Part shown: positions 62,912 through 64,000 of the stretch, piece by piece
Position numbering within the stretch: position 1 is the stretch's first letter
Layout of the letters: the number at the start of each line of letters is the position of its first letter
Assembly (NCBI GenBank): GCA_024402665.1
Contig: JAKSTI010000003.1
Coordinates: 62,001 to 126,000 of the forward strand
DNA from: Treponema sp.
Lineage (GTDB): Bacteria > Spirochaetota > Spirochaetia > Treponematales > Treponemataceae
Reading direction: 5' to 3'
DNA: 64,000 nt
Made by a program: the position numbers and the translations under genes
The notes under the pieces: generated by a model
Told to the model about the DNA's origin: nothing
Database searches by the model: none
What the model saw: only the letters and a program-made list of their open reading frames with translations

Positions 62912-64000
62912 ATGGGCGGTATATTTGGAGTTGCTTCAAAAGATGATTGTTCTTTAGATTTATTCTTTGGTGTAGACTATCATTCTCACCTTGGAACTAG
63001 ACGCGGTGGTTTGGCAATTTATGATTATGATAATAAATTCCAGCGATCAATCCACAATATTCAGAACTCACCTTTCCGTACAAAATTTGAAAAAGATATT
63101 GATGAGATGCACGGTCATCTTGGTATTGGCTGTATCAGTGATTACGAACCTCAGCCTTTACTCGTAAATTCCCACCTTGGTAATTTTGCAATCACAACAG
63201 TTGGTATTGTTACTAACAAAGACGAATTAGTACAAGAAGTTTTAAGCTCAGGCCAGACTCACTTCCTTGAAATGAGCGGTGGAGAAATCAATCAGACTGA
63301 ATTAATTGTTTCTCTTATCAACAGAAAAGATTCTATTCTTGAAGGTATCAAATTTGTTCAGGAAAAAATCAAAGGTTCAATCACAATGCTTATTCTTACT
63401 TCAAAAGGAATTTATGCAGCCCGCGATAAATTTGGTAGAACACCTTTACAGATTGGTAAAAAAGATAATGCTTACTGTGCATCTTTTGAAAACTTTGCTT
63501 ATGTAAATCTTGGATACACAGACTGCCATGAATTAGGTCCAGCAGAAATTGACTTCATTACTCCAGACGGATACGAAGTTCTTCAGCAGCCACAGAAAGA
63601 AATGAAAATCTGTACATTCCTTTGGATTTACTACGGATACCCAACAGCATCTTACGAAGGTGTAAACGTTGAAGCAATGCGTTACAACTGTGGTAAATAT
63701 CTTGCTATGCGTGATAAGGGAACTATCAACCCTGATTCAATTGCCGGAGTTCCTGATTCTGGTACAGCCCATGCAGTTGGTTATGCAAATGAATCTGGAG
63801 TTCCATTCTCAAGACCTTTTATTAAATACACACCAACATGGCCACGTTCTTTTATGCCAACAAGCCAGGATCAGCGTAACTTGATTGCTCACATGAAACT
63901 TATTCCTGTACAGCCATTAATTAAAGGTAAAAAAATTCTTTTAATTGATGATTCAATTGTTCGCGGTACACAGCTTCGCGAAACAACAGACTTCTTATAT
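62912..64000 (+). CDS. Amidophosphoribosyltransferase-like protein lacking the nucleophile Cys, 3' end outside window
   Basis: Open from ATG 62912 (AAGGAAG upstream) to the right edge, 363 codons visible. The N-terminal Ntn-type glutaminase fold (HSHLGTRRGGLAIYDYDN, GHLGIGCISD) is followed by a type I phosphoribosyltransferase domain with the PRPP loop ILLIDDSIVRGTQL at about 63935-63976. PurF starts MCG with Cys as glutaminase nucleophile; here the protein starts MGGIFGV, so Gly replaces it. It may be an ammonia-dependent or non-purine paralogue; MGG-type relatives exist in Bacteroidetes by my recollection. Gene symbol purF is withheld. Confidence 0.85.
   Translation, partial: MGGIFGVASKDDCSLDLFFGVDYHSHLGTRRGGLAIYDYDNKFQRSIHNIQNSPFRTKFEKDIDEMHGHLGIGCISDYEPQPLLVNSHLGNFAITTVGIVTNKDELVQEVLSSGQTHFLEMSGGEINQTELIVSLINRKDSILEGIKFVQEKIKGSITMLILTSKGIYAARDKFGRTPLQIGKKDNAYCASFENFAYVNLGYTDCHELGPAEIDFITPDGYEVLQQPQKEMKICTFLWIYYGYPTASYEGVNVEAMRYNCGKYLAMRDKGTINPDSIAGVPDSGTAHAVGYANESGVPFSRPFIKYTPTWPRSFMPTSQDQRNLIAHMKLIPVQPLIKGKKILLIDDSIVRGTQLRETTDFLY

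Noticed and set aside
1-64000. tRNA or rRNA genes
   Set aside because: Intergenic gaps are short and none shows a cloverleaf or rRNA-like sequence on either strand by inspection; a tRNA search program would settle it.

Overview
The window is AT-rich (protein-coding throughout, no rRNA or tRNA seen) and looks like the chromosome of a host-associated, polysaccharide-using spirochaete, most probably a Treponema of the rumen/gut type. This rests on the gene mix: a Bat (MoxR/DUF58/VWA) cluster, many short lipoproteins with loose lipoboxes, GTP-type PEP carboxykinase, receiver-domain and GGDEF signalling proteins, an MCP, GH43 and GH3 hemicellulases, and several SH3/TPR envelope proteins. The genus is inference; no marker here fixes the species.

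Region 1 (1-10.4 kb) is the accessory region. A type I secretion system (ABC exporter cut by the window edge, HlyD-type adaptor, TolC-type outer membrane protein, small lipoprotein) is followed by a large secreted protein with an N-terminal double-glycine leader, and then by a graveyard-like array. The array holds an overlapping small membrane protein (probable immunity), two orphan glycine-rich C-terminal toxin fragments, three tandem near-identical lipoprotein genes each preceded by a decayed leader peptide, two further membrane proteins, and a long duplication that carries a near-identical 168-aa gene pair plus one internally deleted copy. I read it as a polymorphic double-glycine-leader toxin locus that has collected orphan immunity genes by recombination. 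This is the most interesting part of the window.

Region 2 (10.4-24.5 kb) is mixed housekeeping: a Na/Pi cotransporter, lipoproteins, a phosphodiesterase, a DbpA-domain RNA-binding protein, a UPF0158-GNAT fusion, ClpP, an autoregulated-looking LacI regulator, an RlpA-SPOR protein, a TraB-family membrane protein with a TPR lipoprotein, and a membrane-anchored protein ending in an L7/L12-like domain. Region 3 (24.5-42.7 kb) carries EttA, a GH43 lipoprotein, adenylate kinase, a diguanylate cyclase, CstA, an ArgD-like aminotransferase, an ABC-F ATPase, a REC-REC protein, a PHP phosphatase, a DksA-like protein, IF-1, a five-copy 77-bp hairpin repeat, TyrS and a J-domain protein.

Region 4 (42.8-50 kb, minus strand) is one compact Bat operon from moxR to an Smr-domain gene. 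Region 5 (50-64 kb) holds an aminotransferase whose upstream palindrome is identical to the one before the ArgD-like gene, a solute-binding lipoprotein, PEP carboxykinase, an MCP, dTDP-sugar genes rfbA-rfbC-rfbB (no rfbD seen), a GH3 glycosidase, and at the right edge a PurF-like protein that lacks the nucleophilic cysteine. Intrinsic terminators mark most convergent gene pairs.
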